From NCBI RefSeq assembly GCF_036711975.1, contig NW_027248941.1, positions 2,976,001-3,040,000 on the forward strand: a DNA stretch of 64,000 nucleotides, read 5' to 3'. The notes beneath the pieces are model-generated. The model was not told where the DNA came from, searched no databases, and saw only the letters and a program-made list of their open reading frames with translations. Origin of the DNA: Onthophagus taurus. Lineage: Eukaryota > Arthropoda > Insecta > Coleoptera > Scarabaeidae. This document shows positions 11,999 through 24,762 of this stretch, piece by piece (within the stretch, counting starts at the first letter, position 1; each line of letters starts with the position of its first letter). Made by a program: the position numbers and the translations under genes.

Positions 11999-12193
11999 TA
12001 TGGGTACTAAATGGAGATCATAGTGGGCGACTCCTTTTTTCACCGAGTACTTTTAGTTTAAAGTTTGCAAGCGCCGCGTAAGGAAATAGGCGGCGCCACC
12101 GGTTGGTTTGAATTTATTAATTTATCTAAAATAATTAATTAATTTTTTTTTGATTTAAATTAAAATTAAAACATTTTTTTTTATTAATGTGTG

Positions 12194-15100
12194 ATGAAAA
12201 TACCAGTTAATTTTTCGCGTAAAAATTCGAACGAAATGGAGAATAACAATTATAAAGAAGTGAGTACGTTGTTTATGGAATCGGAGAAGCGGAAAAGTTC
12301 TCCTGGTGAGTGAATTTTATGCCCGTTTAAGTTCATAAAAAATTCATCTTCATGAATTGTTTAATATGCAGTCATTAAAACGGAAAGTTGTAAAACTAAT
12401 CGATATATTAATTTAATTCTTTTTAGGGTCATCGAGAAGACCAAGCAACGAGAGCGGGTGCAGTTTCAACATGCCTTCGTACGAGCGCTTGGACACCCCA
12501 TCGTATTTGAACAATACTCGCTCGAAATCTTTGGTTAATTTGCCAAAAAACCCAACGGGGAAGCTCTACGAAATCGACAACGAAGATCGCTTAAACGGAA
12601 TCGAGGAAAGCCCGAGGAATAAATTGTCCCGAAGAAGATCTTCGTTGCAACTCGATAAAAGAATCGGGAAAAGCTCGATTCAACCGATAAGCACGCCTTT
12701 AGCCAAAGACTGTTTTGGGCCGCAATTAAACAACGACATCTCAAACACTTTACCCGGAACCCCAATCCCTTCTCTTGTACCAGAAACACCCGATTTTGAT
12801 TTTGGCGCAACTCCCCCCATAACACCGATTGAAAAGGAAGAGGTACAAAAAATTATTTATTTTAAATTTTTAAACCAGCCTGTAAACATCAAAATTAATT
12901 ATTTTTAAACGAACGCTCAAAAAGTGTCCTATGAGGTGTTCAAAATTGCGATTAAATAATAAATCAGTTAACCCACCTCATTTTTAATCGAACCGTTTAA
13001 ATATTCACGAAACCCATTGATTTAAAAACACCTGTAAAACACGCAAACGACAGTTTCAAGTCGACTAATCAAAATTGTTTTTTCATTTAGACACCGGATC
13101 CGGAAAGTTTGTATTTTCGCGACGGTCGTCGTAAAATCGACATGGTCCTAGTATACGAAGAGGAAGAATTCGGCGTGATGACCGAGGCCGAGGCGAAACG
13201 GCGCGATCAACGCAAAACGTTCCAAGACAACCTAATGAAGGAAGGTTTAGAACTCGAATTGGAACACAAAGACTTAGCGTACGACGGAAAAACGTGGTTC
13301 CTTAAAATCCACTTACCCTGGAAAACGAAAACGAGATACGCGGCCGTTATGGGGATGAAACTCCCCACGAAACGGTTCATAACAATATCGGTTAAAGCGT
13401 GGGACGACGACAAAAACGCAAAGTTACAGAAAGGGTTTTATTCGCGTTGGAGGGACAAGTGGAAGGAAGTTTTTGAGTACGATCATGATTTGATTGATCC
13501 CGAACCATCGTTTTATGATAGCACTTATGGACCGGATCGCGAGGAGCAATTTATTGTTAAAGATCGCGTCACCGCGTATTCGAGCGCGCAAAGAAGTTTG
13601 ATTGTCATGCAAATATTATTAAGAGTTAAATTCGATGACACCGATAAGGTGGGAATTCGAAGACTTTTAAATGACACGACCTATTTGGCTTGTTTCCCTT
13701 TGCACGAAGGGAGGTTTGATAAAGAAGATAGCTCGGGGAAAATTTTAGATCGGCGCTTACTGTACCTGCAATGGGCGAGGCCTTCAAAGTGGTACAAAAG
13801 ACAACCTTTAAATATGGTTAGGAAATATTTCGGGGATAAAATCGCGCTGTATTTTTGTTGGTTGGGGTTTTACACGAAGATGCTTTATGCCCCGGCGATT
13901 GTGGGAACTTTGTGTTTTCTTTATGGGTTATTTTCGATGGATAGCGAGGATAATATTCCAAGGTAAGGACACTCTGTATATTATTTGAAATAGATTGATT
14001 CAAAAAAATTTTACAAATTTATACCACTTATTCGATATCTCCACTGTGGAGCGTTATATATCGATTTAACAATGACATTTTGAGATTATCTCGATAATTA
14101 TTGCTTTAATAAAACAATTTTTTTATTAAAAACAATTTGAATTGATTAAAAAAAACATTTCGATTAAATTTATTTCAAAAGACTAAATTTTAGTTTTACT
14201 TTTTGACCACCCCTTGTATATTTATTAATTTTTAAAGCGAATCAAAAAATGTTTCGAATAATAATTGATCCAAATTTGATAAAACAAACTTTTTTTCTTA
14301 ATAAATTTATTTGATATATCCGCTAGGGGGCGCTGTACACTATTTTAAAAGTGACATTTTGAGGATAGTCCATTAATAATTGATTTAATAAAACAACTTC
14401 ATTAACAAAAAGGATTTAGCATCGCAAAAATAAAATTATATACACACAATTTATTCTATACAGGGTGTCTCACGTAACTGGTTCGTTAGAACTTTTTTTA
14501 GGTTCCAGTATTCGTACAGTTTTGAAATTTTGGTAGTATGGGTTGTTCAGTCAGAACTTTCGATCTAAAATATTTTCAAGATGACTGCCACTTCCGGTCT
14601 ACCGGAAGTAGACCATAACTTCGTTATTTTAAATGGAATGCTATAGTTTTTATTACACCTTTTAATTGTACGTAAAAAAATATGTTGACTTTCATAAAAG
14701 TTATTGGTACCTAGCGTTTTTCGTTTTCGAGTTATTTTGATTTTAAGATTTTTTTGGCAAATTTCGCCATGCTCTTTAAAACCTTATATCCCAGCCAACG
14801 TTCTTTCAAAAAAGCTCTAAATTGGCACGATTACTCTTCAGATGCTGTCAAATAGATTGTCATATATTGTATCAGAATATCTTATACAGAATGGTCAAAA
14901 ATTGAATTACCGTTTCTACATATTCAATGCGGAGAAAGTCGAAATTTTTAAATGGAATACCCCATTTTTTATTAGCCTACACGAAAGGGAATTTAATTCT
15001 CTACAATTTATCTATAAACATTCCTATACCTATTTATTGTAGTTTCTCTCATATTCGTAAATTTATCAAAACGTGCAGGAAATGCAGGAAACCGTTTGTA

Positions 15101-18100
15101 TTTTATTAGAAGGCCATGACATTTTGACAGTTTTTTGTTTAATTTATTTATATTATTATTTGTACTATTAACTACTATTGATAACCTTTTAGTTTACTAG
15201 CTTTTACTTACCAAAAATAGCAAACAGAAGATCAAATAAATTAAACTATTAAAACAAAAAGTTAATGATAAAAATTAGATTTCAATAAAAATATAAATTT
15301 GTTATAAAATTGAATTTGGAAATGCAATAAAACACGGTAAAATATTTATTTCGTTGTCTTCATCACTGGTGACCGGAAATATGCGATTTCTTTTGGTCTC
15401 GATATATCCAGAACTAAGAAATTCTTTATCAATTCTTTGAAATTTTTCCTTGTGATGGGCGTTAGGTTTGTTAGGCATCTCTCGTTAAGTGTTCGACACG
15501 TCCTATCCAAAAGTTTATTACATTCGTCGTCAAATGTAACTAATGACAACAATAATACAAACATGGACCAAAAACTGTCAAAATCCATAGCTTTCTAATA
15601 AAAAACCTGGATTTCGTGCATGTTTTAATAAATTTCGCAATATGAGGCAAACTGCAATAAATAGGTATGAGAATGTTTATAGATAATTTGTAGAGAATTA
15701 AATTCTCTTCCTGATAGGCTAAAAAAATATGGGGCGTTCCATTTAAAATTTTCGACTTTCTCGCCATTGAATATGGAGAAACAGTAATTCAGTTTTTGAC
15801 CAGCCTGTATAAGATACTCCGATACAACAAATGACAATCTATTTGACAACACCTGAAGAGTAATCGTGCGAACGAAGATCTTTTTTGAATGAACGTTGGC
15901 TGAGATATGAAGTTTTAAAGAGCATGTTGAAATTTACCAAAAAAAGCTTAAAACCAAAATAACTCGAAAACAAAAAACGCTAGGTACCAATAACTTTTAT
16001 CAAAGTCAACCTATTTTTTTACGTACAATTAAACGGTGTAATAAAAACTATAGCATTCCATTTAAAATAACAAAGTTGTGGTCTACTTCCGGTAGACCGG
16101 AAGTGGTGGCCATTTTGAAAATATTTTAGATTGAATGTTTAGAATGAACAACCCATGCTACCAAAATTTCAAACCTCTACGAATAGTGGAAACTAAAAAA
16201 GTTCTAACGAACCAGTTACGTGAGACACCTGTATACACAACACTGTATACTATACAGGTGATTAAATTGTACGTATTAATACAAAAAATTTTTTAGCAAA
16301 GAAATTTGTGATGAAAAAGGACCAGGCAACATAACATTATGTCCGATGTGCGATAAAGCCTGTAGATACCAAAAATTACAAGACAGCTGCAAATTCGCTC
16401 GATTAACCTATTTATTTGACAACCCAGCGACGGTTTTTTTCGCGATTTTTATGAGCTTGTGGGCCACGCTTTTCTTGGAACTTTGGAAACGGAAGCAAAG
16501 CGTTATCCAGTGGGAGTGGGACCTCCACGACGTCGAGCTAGACGAGGAGGCGCGCCCCGAATTCGAGACGAGCGTAAAAACGTTTCGAACGAACCCGGTC
16601 ACCCGCGAGAAAGAACCCTATTTGCCGATGTGGTCGAAAGCGGCTCGATTTTTCGTTACTGGATCGGCGGTGTTTTTCATGGTAAATCTCATCAAATTTG
16701 ATTTAAATTTTTTATTAAGAAATTTTTTAGATGTTAATAGTATTATGCGCCGTACTTGGAACGATTATTTACCGCTTATCTTTAGTGACGGTTATTTATG
16801 GGGGTGGGGGAGTCTTTTTGAAGAAACACGCGAAAATTTTTACTTCGATATCGGCCGCCGTCATCAATTTGATCATCATCATGTGTTTAACGAGGGTAAT
16901 TTTTATTTTGGTCGTTTATTTATTAAAAAATAATATTTTTGAATTAAGTTTTACCACAAATTAGCCATTAACCTAACAAACATGGAGAATCCGAGGACAC
17001 ACACCGAATACGAAGACTCATACACGTTCAAAATTTTCCTATTTGAGTTTATGAACTTTTATTCTTCGTTGATTTACATCGCGTTTTTTAAGGGGCGATT
17101 TTTTGATTACCCGGGGGATACTTTAACGAGATCGTCCGAGTTTCTGCGAGTTAAAGGGGATGTTTGCGACCCGGCCGGGTGTTTAAGCGAACTTTGCATA
17201 CAATTGGCGATTATTATGATTGGGAAGCAAGTTTTCAATAATTTCTTGGAAATTTTTAACCCCAAATTTTATAATTGGTGGAGATGGAGGGCGCATCGCT
17301 CCCACACAAAAGATTTAACGCGGAAACACACGAGATGGGAAGAGGATTACCATTTGCAAGACCCCGGGAGATTAGCTCTTTTCGACGAATACTTAGAAAT
17401 GAGTAATCACCCCAAATTTTAGCTCAGCTTATTTTTAACCATCATTTAATTTTAGTTCTCCAATACGGATTCGTAACACTTTTTGTGGCCGCGTTTCCGC
17501 TCGCTCCTTTATGTGCCTTATTAAACAACATAGCAGAAATTCGTTTGGACGCCTACAAAATGGTTACGCAAGCTCGGAGGCCCTTAGCTGAGAGAGTAGA
17601 AGATATCGGGGCTTGGTACGGGATTTTAAGAGCTATAACGTACTGCGCAATCGTTTCAAACGTAACTAAGCACCAATAATTAATTTAGTTCACTTAAATT
17701 TTGTATTTTTAGGCCTTTGTAATCGCATACACAAGCGATTTCATCCCAAGGATGGTCTACAAATACAAATACTCCCCAAACGACACCTTAATCGGCTACA
17801 TAGACTCCTCTCTCTCCGTTTTTAACACATCCCATTACAAGGAAAACATGGGTGGTGACACCACCGAAGAAGAAGCACCCCCAACCTGTCAATATCGCGG
17901 CTACAGAAACGACCCCGATAACGCAGACCCCTACGGATTGAGCCCGCAATATTGGCACGTTTTCGCCGCGCGTTTGGCGTTCGTCGTCATCTTCGAACAC
18001 ATCGTCTTTTTCTTAACGGGGGTTATGCAGTACATGATACCCGACGTTCCGTCCGAGTTAAGAACGCAAATACAACGGGAAACTTTGTTGGCCAAAGAGG

Positions 18101-19373
18101 CCAAATACGAGCACGGTTTGAAAAAATCCGACTTCGATTACGAAGATTTACTTGGAACGATAAGGGAGAATAATAACGCGAGTAGGATTGAAAGAACTCC
18201 AGGTAAATTTGAAGTTTAGCTGTCAAATTTGACGTTTCATTTTTGACAAGTAAATTTGACGGCAAAATTAATTTGATATTCCGAAATTAATTTAATTTTA
18301 AGTTAAATTAGTGATTAAAATCGATTTCTTACCTTTAATTGTGATGAATCGGGGAACAGCATCTATAAAAAACAATTAAGACTTAAAGTTTTTAATCGAA
18401 TTCTCGCTGATAACTTGGATTGAACTACGTTAAGAACACAAAAACACTATATTCTTCCTTTTTTATTAATTAACACGCGATTTTTAATCGATTTTAAACC
18501 AAAAAACTTTCACCTACAAATTATTTTTTGACAACTGAAAACTGACATTAACTGGTGGTGCCATCTCTGAGTGATTTGACGTATTACACGAGAATTTATG
18601 ATTTAAATAATTTAAAATTTATTTATTTATATCATTTAATAAAAAACGTTTCATCATTTCTTTCTAATAGATTTATACATTTTTACAAGAAGTAGTTTTG
18701 TGTTTCAACACAAAGAATAAATTTCCCCGTTATCCAACAAACTTGATTCCTTCTAACTCACCTTTTTGATTTGAAAAATATTCCTTTTTCGCTAATTCTT
18801 CCTAAAAGATTAATGTAATGTGAAAATCGATATAAATTAATTAGAAACTCACCTATATGTGATAAATTAATAATTTGAGCGTTAATGTTTTTGTTATTTA
18901 GGATTTTTTGTTAAAACAAGACTAAAAAGCGATAAAGTGAGGTTATGGCAATTAGATGCTGTTGCGAAAAATAGATGGTGCTCTCAAATTAATGTCATTA
19001 ATTAAATTTATTTAATAGAAATAAAAACATTGATTAAAATACCAAATTAAAATTAAACTAAAATTAGAATAAATACAGGTTAAAAGCAATAAATTAATGT
19101 AATTAAATCATTTTTATTCTTATTTTAATCAATTATTATTTTAAATATAGAGTTTAATAATTACTAAAAAATTACTTAAGCCACCTTTATAAAGGTATAA
19201 TCAATAATTTATTATATTAAGTTGTGATTTATTCAACTATTTAATTTTTTATAGCTATAAAAGGTCCGTGGGCAAGAAGATTAAGCAAGATTTCGGATGG
19301 TTTGGACGCGCACGTTGAGGTGACCTCAAAAAAAAGGAATTCGAATAATTCTACGGTTTGGGAATATACTTAA
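12194..19373 (+). CDS. anoctamin / TMEM16 family protein (Ca2+-activated chloride channel or scramblase)
   Basis: Nine exons: 12194-12305, 12427-12842, 13091-13962, 16297-16681, 16731-16895, 16949-17402, 17456-17661, 17713-18202, 19255-19373; 1072 residues, all phases agree. A Ser/Pro-rich cytosolic N-terminus comes first, then the anoctamin dimerisation domain from [20 protein letters not shown]. About ten membrane helices follow. Residues that bind Ca2+ in ANO1 appear conserved: Glu pair in FDEYLEMILQYG, and Glu/Asp in [12 protein letters not shown]. The exon at 16949 needs an acceptor AAG at 16946-16948, giving [17 protein letters not shown], which matches the family better than the later ATG. 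Intron 3 hosts a fold-back transposon. A poly(A) signal AATAAA lies at 19490. Which of the insect anoctamins it is remains open; an ANO1/2-like (subdued-type) identity is only a guess. Confidence 0.93.
14000..14400. repeat. two degenerate monomers related to the 147-bp satellite
   Basis: Within anoctamin intron 3, the segment ending CCGCTAGGGGGCGCTGTAC (14320-14338), preceded by TTCTTAATAAATTTATTTGATA, matches the unit of the large satellite at 61800-63320 (TTCTTAATAAAATTTCTCTATATCTCCGCTAGG, broken here for length). A more diverged copy lies at 14020-14060 (ATATCTCCACTGTGGAGCG). Upstream of both, TGTTTCGAATAATAATTGAT resembles the satellite's TGCTTCAAATAATAGTTGAT. Confidence 0.65.
14457..16235. 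mobile_element. long-arm inverted-repeat (fold-back) DNA transposon, copy 1
   Basis: The ends read TATACAGGGTGTCTCACGTA on the left and the reverse complement TACGTGAGACACC-TGTATA on the right. The arms are very long: similarity extends from 14457 to about 15136 and from about 15545 to 16235, with indels and substitutions of a few percent. The centre of about 400 bases holds an antisense reading frame with a helix-turn-helix-like sequence (separate entry). Each arm contains a CTTCCGGT-N2-ACCGGAAG palindrome. It sits inside anoctamin intron 3 in an otherwise intact gene. Non-autonomous; family not assigned. Confidence 0.85.
15346..15588 (-). pseudogene. transposon-borne helix-turn-helix remnant (copy 1)
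   Basis: An 80-codon frame in the centre of the first fold-back element. Its part [19 protein letters not shown], followed by [16 protein letters not shown], aligns with the frame in the second fold-back element ([35 protein letters not shown]). The spacing and motif are like the DUF4817-type N-terminal helix-turn-helix seen in insect transposon proteins; this is recall, not a search result. The N-terminal 15 residues come from the repeat arm. There is no catalytic domain, so it is a remnant. Confidence 0.5.
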
Positions 19374-19741
19374 CGATTTCTTTTGGCTCGTCTTATTCAA
19401 ACGAATTAGAAGAATACTATGTATATAATTAAGACATAACTTGTAAATATGTTAAGTAATTCGATGTAATTGTTTTTGCAACTATATTTAATAAATTACA
19501 TTGTTATTAATTTTCTTATCGATGTTACAAGAAAAATGACAACTTTAATGATTGTTGATTATTATTTTAATTGATATAAATTAAAGAAAATTGTGTAAAT
19601 ATGTTGTTAAAGTCCTTAGATTGATTGAAAATTAATGGTGGCGTTTTGAATAGTTATCAGAGATACTACACAATATTAAAAACAATCGTGATTTAGTTGA
19701 TATCGAGAAATCGACGCGATTAAACTATTAAATCAAAGAAA

Positions 19742-21240
19742 ATGTTGAGTAAATTAGCCCCGATACAAATTGAATGTAAGAATTATGTTCATCCATGGAC
19801 CGAAAGTTGTTTGGAAGCTACCATGGGGGCTTACATCCAAGCAATTATCTTTGCTTTTAAAATATATGGTTCAGTACATTTGGTAAGTTGATTTAAATTA
19901 ATTAATTTTGTAATTAATTGAATTTTTAAGTTGGCATTGTTGATGAAAGGGATACCACCTCGGAAAGATGACATCAAAAAAACATTAATAGGAATTTTCC
20001 AATCATCAGCCTTTTTAAGTGGAAACACTTTTGGATATTCATTATTTTTATGTATTTTTAGACGAGTATTAGGAAACTTCAACATTTTAACCGCATCATT
20101 TGTACCATCATTTCTTGCAAGCATCTTTGCGATATTAATCGAGAAACCATCAAGAAGAACGTTATTAGCGTTATACTTGAGTAATATAGCGACTGAAACT
20201 GTATGGAATATGTTGGTTTCGAGGAAAACGGTGCAACCAATTCGTTTTGGAGAAGTTGCAATTTTTGCAGGGAGTATTTCGGTACTTTTAACAATTTTTA
20301 GAAGCGGCTTGCACTTGATTAAAAATGAAAAACACATTGATCCATTATTTAAAGTATTGAGGTAAGCACTTGATGTCGAAAACGTGCCACTTTATTAAGT
20401 AATCCGTATCGACTCGATGTGTGAGTTATCTTATTTATTTATTTAATTATCTTTTAGGCTAATTATTGGGAAAGACGAAGAAACAATCAAAAAGACGAAG
20501 AAGTTGTGCCCACACCGTTTTAGTTGCTTAAATTACATTTTAAAAGTATTAAAAAAAAATTTATTTGAATTTAAATTGATATTAATAATTACAGGGAACA
20601 TCAAAAATCTTTTTAATAGGCTTATCGATCCAACTTGGCATAAAACTCGTTTTAAACGCAAAAATTTTAGTTAAAACCCCAACAAAATTCTTCCTCGAAA
20701 GCATTTTTCGTTTAAACTCAATTAAATTGGCGACGTTTTTAGCGGGAACTTGCGGAATATTTCGAGCCGCATCCTGTTTTTTGAGGAAAATCACCGGGGA
20801 AGATCACTTTATGTACGCAATCCCCGCAGGGTTATTAGCAGGAATTGCGTTCACGCAATACCCCAAAAAAACCATTGCTTTATACGTTTTATGGAAAACC
20901 CTACATGTGAGTTAAAATTGATTCAATCAAAGTTAACGCCTCCTTTTAGATTGTTTATAACTTAGGAATCGATCACAATTTGGTGCCCGAAATTCCAGGA
21001 TTTAATATGATACTATACTCACTTAGCGTAGCGATTTTATTCCATACCGCGATGTTTGAGCCACAAAATTTGAGGCTGAGTTATTGGAAATTTTTGTACA
21101 ACGGCTCCGCAGGGAGAATAGCTTGCATGGATAGAAGCGCATTTGAACCGTGGGGATTTGGAACGTTGGAGGGATTGGCCGAAACAATCGCGAAAGCAAA
21201 AACGCCGAAAGTTATTCAATTTACAGGGATTAAATGGTGA
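19742..21240 (+). CDS. TMEM135-like multi-pass membrane protein
   Basis: Five exons (19742-19882, 19931-20361, 20458-20545, 20595-20906, 20950-21240) encode 420 residues in consistent phase. The product has several hydrophobic helices, an N-terminal HPWTESCLEATMGAYIQAI motif matching the conserved Trp/Cys signature at the start of TMEM135, a Cys-containing loop (KKLCPHRFSC), and a conserved C-terminus ending TGIKW. TMEM135 acts at peroxisomes and mitochondria in cholesterol export and organelle dynamics in vertebrates; the role in insects is inferred. It lies about 370 bases downstream of the anoctamin on the same strand. Length is close to human TMEM135 (458 residues). Confidence 0.8.
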
Positions 21241-22103
21241 TTCTTTTTTTAAATAAATTTAATTTTGTTTTAACATTAATCTTCATAAAAAATGCTTTAA
21301 AATGTACCCAAACACGAAATGTTTATCTTGAAAAACTAAAAGTAGCCCCACTTCCGGTTTAACCGGAAGCAATTCATTAATTTAAGAAAAACCATCTTGC
21401 GTGTACTCTAATAGAAGGATTTTTAATTTTGAGTTTATTAAACGCAACTTGTCTTAATAAAATATTAATGCGAAAAAAATTTGCGCTTAAACCGGAAGTA
21501 GTTAATTTATTGAACAAATCATATCGTACGTATACTATCAATTTCTAAATAGATTTATTTAAATAAAATAATAGCTATAATAATAAATAGATTTACAATT
21601 TATAAAAAAGGGATTTCCATATAAGTACTATCTAGTATAGAAGATATTATATATATGGGGATTTCTTTTGTGAGGTTAATGTTGTAAAATGTTGGTGTTT
21701 CGAGCGCCATCTCTGTTTGGTTAATTACTACTAAATAAAGTTATTATTAAATATGAACTTTTATTGATTTTTTTTGTAATAAATACTTAAATTTCACATT
21801 TAAATCGCTTTCTGGAATTAAATATCATTGTTGTTATTTAATTTATATTTTTGGAAAGCTTGTTTTTGTCAAAAACCTGACGTGAAGTTGGAATTAAACG
21901 TAACCTCAAATTATATTTTAATATTATTTTCATTATTTCTTATTGTGTTTTAAGTAATACATGAATAAAAGCTTTTTTACATAGAAAATGAACAATTTTT
22001 ATTTACATCATAACAATATCAAATAAATGTAACAAAAAAAAATTTGTTTAATAATATCATTTTGAACCTAAGTTAAAGAACGCAACAAAACTTTCAACAT
22101 TCG
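21241..22103. other. convergent spacer with partial repeat copy
   Basis: Spacer between two convergent genes. At 21280-21430 it holds a partial copy of the palindromic dispersed family (TGCTTTAAAATGTACCCAAA) with a CACTTCCGGTTTAACCGGAA palindrome at about 21350. GCGCCATCT lies at 21704-21712. No coding exon was found. Confidence 0.5.
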
Positions 22104-23691
22104 TCATTCAAAACAAACTGGGGTTATAACAATATTAATTTTTAATTGATCGTTATTCGGGCCGATTAAATACTTGGTTTCGTAAGGTTTCCCGCTACTA
22201 TTATTATTAATAACTGTTGGATTTAATTCTTCGAACGGTATCAAATTGTCCAAATTTAAAACCCTCGATTGCGAATTAAAATAATGCACTTTCTCAATCG
22301 TTTTTATCACAAATTCGATCCCACCTTGTTTCGCGTACAATAAAATCCCAATTCTAACCTTCATGTCATCTTGGGGGATTTCTCGACAAGTCAAAGATAA
22401 CCTCACCGTTGAAAAAATTTCCCCTGGAATTTCAATTGGGCCTTGCCACAAGATTAAATAACACTTTTGAAACCAAACCCCCTTCGGGTATAAATCCACA
22501 ACCCATTCGTTAATCCGATCGGAGTCCGAATCGGTCGCGGAGATATGCGAGGAAAACAAAAACGTGCTTGTATGATAATTCGGTAAATTCCTGAAGTGAT
22601 CAATACATAAAATTGAGCTGAATAAATCTGAAATGTATAAACGAGGGTTAAACAATAATTTTCCTTTATCGGTTTCTAATATTGTTTTAATTATCGTGTC
22701 ATTTTGCCCAGAATGAAAGACCATTGCAATCGTCATTTGATTCACGAAGAATTCTTTGTATTTTTTAACCAACGGGGATAATAACAACTCAGCGATTTCC
22801 TTTGGGTTCATCATAGGAAATCGAATATTTGACATGATCATCTCAACTAAAACATCCATTTGCTTGTCAACGTCCCGGAAATTTAATCCGTTTTGTATCA
22901 ACTGAATTCTTTGCAAATCCAACCATCGTACCATAAAATTATACAAAACCATCTCGTTATACACAATCAAATCATTTTGTTGCAACAAATTAATCACTAA
23001 ATCAACATCTAAATCACTAAAATCCGGACTGTTCGCCACCGCGCTCAAATTCCACTTAATGTAGTTGTAACATTTCGATGAAACCTCTTTGTGCCCGCAC
23101 GACATCGTGTATTGGACCCAAGAGAATAAAACGTTGTGGGCAGCGGCTTGAGGAATGTGCGTTGACATGTATTCTAAGCATAATCGGCTTAAACTCTAAA
23201 ATTAAAGAGTTAAAACAAAAATGTTAATAAAAAATTGATTACCTTCACTATGTATTTATCGGCTAAAGCTAAAATAGCCATAACATTGTTATAAGTAATA
23301 ATAATTTTCCCCGTATAAAAATATTCGAGAAAATTCCCAAAGATAACCTCACATTGCGGGAGTTCTTGGAGAATAACTCGAGTTTTGTAACACTCGCTCC
23401 ATTCGGGTTTACTCAACATAGCCTTAATCAAGAAAATATTAATTTAATTAACAACATAGAATCAAAAACAACCTGAAACACATCGCTGCAAGCGCACAAA
23501 ATGAGCCGGTGCGCCGGGTGCTCTTTATCCCCAACGACTAAATTGATATCAGTCATTAATTTCTCGTGGAACAAATTACGCATTGTTTTTAAAACATTTT
23601 CCGAGTTATCAACCTAAAAAATGATCGATTTTATACATTCCACAAGCTCATCTCGACAACAACTAACAGCCATTTGGCAAGAATTTTCCAT
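22104..23691 (-). CDS. BTB-BACK domain protein, BTBD17/Tango10 type
   Basis: Exons 23691-23668, 23613-23473, 23422-23243 and 23195-22104. With the ATG at 23691 the product is 478 residues. The BTB domain spans roughly residues 9-115: MTDINLVVGDKEHPAHRLIL, CACSDVFQ, LEYFYTGKIIITYNNVMAIL. A BACK domain follows (LDVDLVINLLQQNDLIVYNE), then a C-terminal beta-rich part typical of BTBD17 that ends ITPVCFE. Such proteins are likely Cul3 adaptors; Drosophila Tango10 works in secretion and circadian output (from memory). The first intron is 54 bases with a strong GTTAGT donor. The frame stays open upstream of 23691 as far as an acceptor-like site near 23758, so the start could be further 5'. Confidence 0.8.
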
Positions 23692-24184
23692 CTCCAAATT
23701 GGCGCACCTCCTCGATTTACTCGGCGAACTCTCATCGTCGCAATCAACGCGAAAATTCCTTAAAAATAGTTTAAATAAAAAAAATGTATTAAAATAATTT
23801 ATTTCAATCTGTCAAAACAAAAAAGTGAGGTTATATTACCACATTTTAAGTCTTAATCAACTCACTTATTCTTATTCATGTCGGCTTCATATAAATAAGA
23901 TTAATTCGGCTAAATTTGTGTTATTTTTTAAGATTGAATCGAATTTTTATCTAAAAACTCATTTTAATTAGGTTTATCGCTAAAGTAAACATAGATTTTA
24001 AATATATTAGACAAACCCAAAAAAAAATAATCCATCTTTGTCGCACCACAAATTACAATTACGACATCTTAAACGCAAAAGAAAATTACCACCACCTCCA
24101 TTTTAAAACGTCAATTTCCCCAATAACATAACCTAAAAAATTATACCCAAACACAATTATGCTGTAATTAAAAAATAATAAACC

Positions 24185-24678
24185 ATGGCAGACCGATTAA
24201 CGCAATTGCAAGACTGTATTAATCAGGTAAAAGTTTTTTTTATTATATTCATCAATTTCGTTTTATATTAACAATTTTGTTTTAGCAAGCCGAACATTTT
24301 TGTAACAGCATTGGAATACTGCAACAATACGCTGCACCGAGTAAATTCCCCGGCTTCGATCGTAGCGGGTCTCAAACGCCCCAACAACAACAGCCACAAG
24401 AAGATTACGTTCAATTGTTTACGACGTTAATCGCGAGGTGCTCAAAAGACATCGATACATTAATCGAGTCGTTGCCTTCGGAAGAAAGCTCAACCGAGAT
24501 GCAATTACAAAGCTTGAGAATACTTGAAAATGAAAATCAAGAGGCTGCAAGAAATTTAGAAGAGATTGTAGCGAAAGGACAAGATTTACTCGAACAAATT
24601 CAAGCGGCATTAAGCGATATTGCCCAAGCCCAACTTGAAATGCAACATTTAACGAAAGGATTTAATAATAATGAATAA
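24185..24678 (+). CDS. MED21: Mediator complex subunit 21
   Basis: Two exons (24185-24226, 24286-24678) encode 144 residues, the same length as human MED21. The N-terminus MADRLTQLQDCINQQAEHFC is the family signature; two helices forming a coiled coil follow (LRILENENQEAARNLEEIVA), used for heterodimerisation with MED7 in the Mediator middle module. A Gln-rich loop (TPQQQQPQE) separates the N-terminal helix from the coiled coil. It bridges transcription factors and RNA polymerase II in the nucleus. It is divergent from the BTB gene and followed only 84 bases later by the next gene. Confidence 0.96.
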
Positions 24679-24762
24679 TTAAAATTTTTTTATAATCAGA
24701 ATGAATCATTAAATACCTTTAAAAATTACTTCACTTTAATTCCATTCGAATTCAATTTAACG

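Noticed and set aside
14842-15109. Overlapping plus-strand frames with [18 protein letters not shown]
   Set aside because: The same peptide appears inverted at 15625-15852 because both lie in the arms of one fold-back element. It is palindromic repeat DNA read twice, not a protein family.
16982-17422. ATG at 16982 as a start of a separate protein
   Set aside because: It lies inside an anoctamin exon that begins at 16949; upstream codons [11 protein letters not shown] continue the family alignment.
19831-20337. 168-codon minus-strand frame
   Set aside because: Exact antisense of TMEM135 exon 2; no family features on that strand.
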